Source of the DNA: Xestospongia bergquistia
Lineage: Eukaryota; Porifera; Demospongiae; Haplosclerida; Petrosiidae
Direction: 5' to 3'
NCBI GenBank assembly: GCA_963965975.1
Contig: OZ014424.1
Location: 3,596,001 to 3,660,000 of the forward strand
Length of the DNA: 64,000 nucleotides
Shown: piece by piece, positions 63,425 through 64,000 of the stretch
How positions within the stretch are numbered: position 1 is the stretch's first letter
Layout: every line of letters begins with the position of its first letter
Notes under the pieces: generated by a model
Databases searched by the model: none
What the model was told of the DNA's origin: nothing
The model's input: the letters and a program-made list of their open reading frames with translations, nothing else
Program-made: the position numbers and the translations under genes

Positions 63425-64000
63425 CTAGATGGTAGATAAATATGAAAAGTAGTGAAATTGTGGAGCAAAATGCCTGTATGTAATTGACCAATAAGCTTGT
63501 AAGATATAAATGACTTATAAAAATCTGCTAATATTAAACCTCATTTTAAAAATAATGTAGCTGCTAAAAGCTATAATAGAAAAACACTCAATTCTAACTT
63601 TTCAGGTGTGGAGTATAGCTTCTAAAAGTGGTAATATAGGTTTCTAAAATAGACTCAGATTTAACGACAATTGTGAGCTAAAAAGACAACTTTAAATGTA
63701 GAAGGAAAAAAAGAATCATTGTATCTGCTTTAATGTTGCTCTAAAGTTAAGTGATTTAGTTCAATGGGCTATTGCTGTTTGTTGCTCTAAGAAGAGAAAC
63801 TGATTACTGACCAATAAACTGTTGAGCAAAATTATCAAAGATAAAGCCAATTCAACATGGTAGTAACTGGTTATATACACCTCAGTATGATTTATACTTG
63901 TAAATAAAACGTCATGCCTGTGGTGCTCAGTTTGATATATCCAGTATAAACCTTTACCTTGGTATATAACCTATACTTATATCATCCAAATATTATTAGC
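63425..64000 (-). other. probable intron of the sulfotransferase gene
   Basis: No coding similarity. The sequence leads on the minus strand to the AG acceptor at 63425. It runs past the window edge. Confidence 0.45.

Overview
This window is eukaryotic, almost certainly animal, and most like a sponge (a demosponge such as Amphimedon). The evidence is AT-rich DNA, very short introns of about 45-100 bp with GT...AG borders, an intronless NHL-repeat gene, and a transposon mix typical of sponge genomes: Ty3/gypsy, hAT, PIF/Harbinger, CACTA-like TNP2/DUF4218, ISL2EU, pogo/Tigger and Tc1/mariner. The species is an inference. I see no rRNA, tRNA or CRISPR array, and no bacterial operon structure.

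Layout, left to right. 1-540 is a broken member of a multi-copy family (here WRS, for its PL-WRS motif). 865-4454 is a 5'-truncated gypsy element (G1). 4455-6735 is a PIF/Harbinger element with convergent transposase and MADF genes, and 6737-7357 is the remnant of an unknown minus-strand gene. 7358-11575 is gypsy G2, interrupted in its reverse transcriptase by a Tc1/mariner-like insertion with 25-bp inverted repeats. 11576-12547 is a hAT. 12630-14310 is a second WRS gene. 14690-15047 is a gypsy tail. 15190-16701 is a hAT. 16979-18627 (minus) is CACTA-like. 18628-20151 is a hAT. 20197-23037 is gypsy G4. 23066-24006 is a third WRS copy. 24673-25417 is a fragment of another multi-copy family (here GX). 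25653-26315 is a pogo deletion derivative. 26350-26718 is a small two-exon gene. 27230-31690 is gypsy G5. 31688-32542 is a hAT derivative. 32694-35017 (minus) is CACTA-like. 35266-37863 is a hAT. 38222-41581 is an ISL2EU-type element with a YqaJ/SWIM/PHD gene convergent with a THAP-DDE transposase.

41582-56800 is the most layered part. GX copies lie in direct repeat, separated by Tigger transposases that are joined to GX by two different deletions. One Tigger is split by gypsy G3 (46132-53697) with a perfect 5-bp target duplication (GATGG). G3 is split by a BED-type hAT, and that hAT by a ZMYM1-like hAT. At the innermost insertion point lies a perfect 82-bp-arm palindrome. Two nested pogo derivatives with TA duplications follow at 54806-56203.

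56800-61600 holds decayed repeats, including a degenerate fourth GX fragment with a strong coding match and a minus-strand hAT relic. Two apparently real host genes lie at the right edge: an intact NHL beta-propeller gene (61890-62789, +) and the last exon of a sulfotransferase gene (63208-63424, -), arranged convergently.

Almost every transposon gene carries stops, frameshifts or deletions, so the window is mainly a graveyard of nested elements. The least explained contents are the WRS and GX families, the large palindrome at a hAT insertion site, and a few small unrecognised genes.
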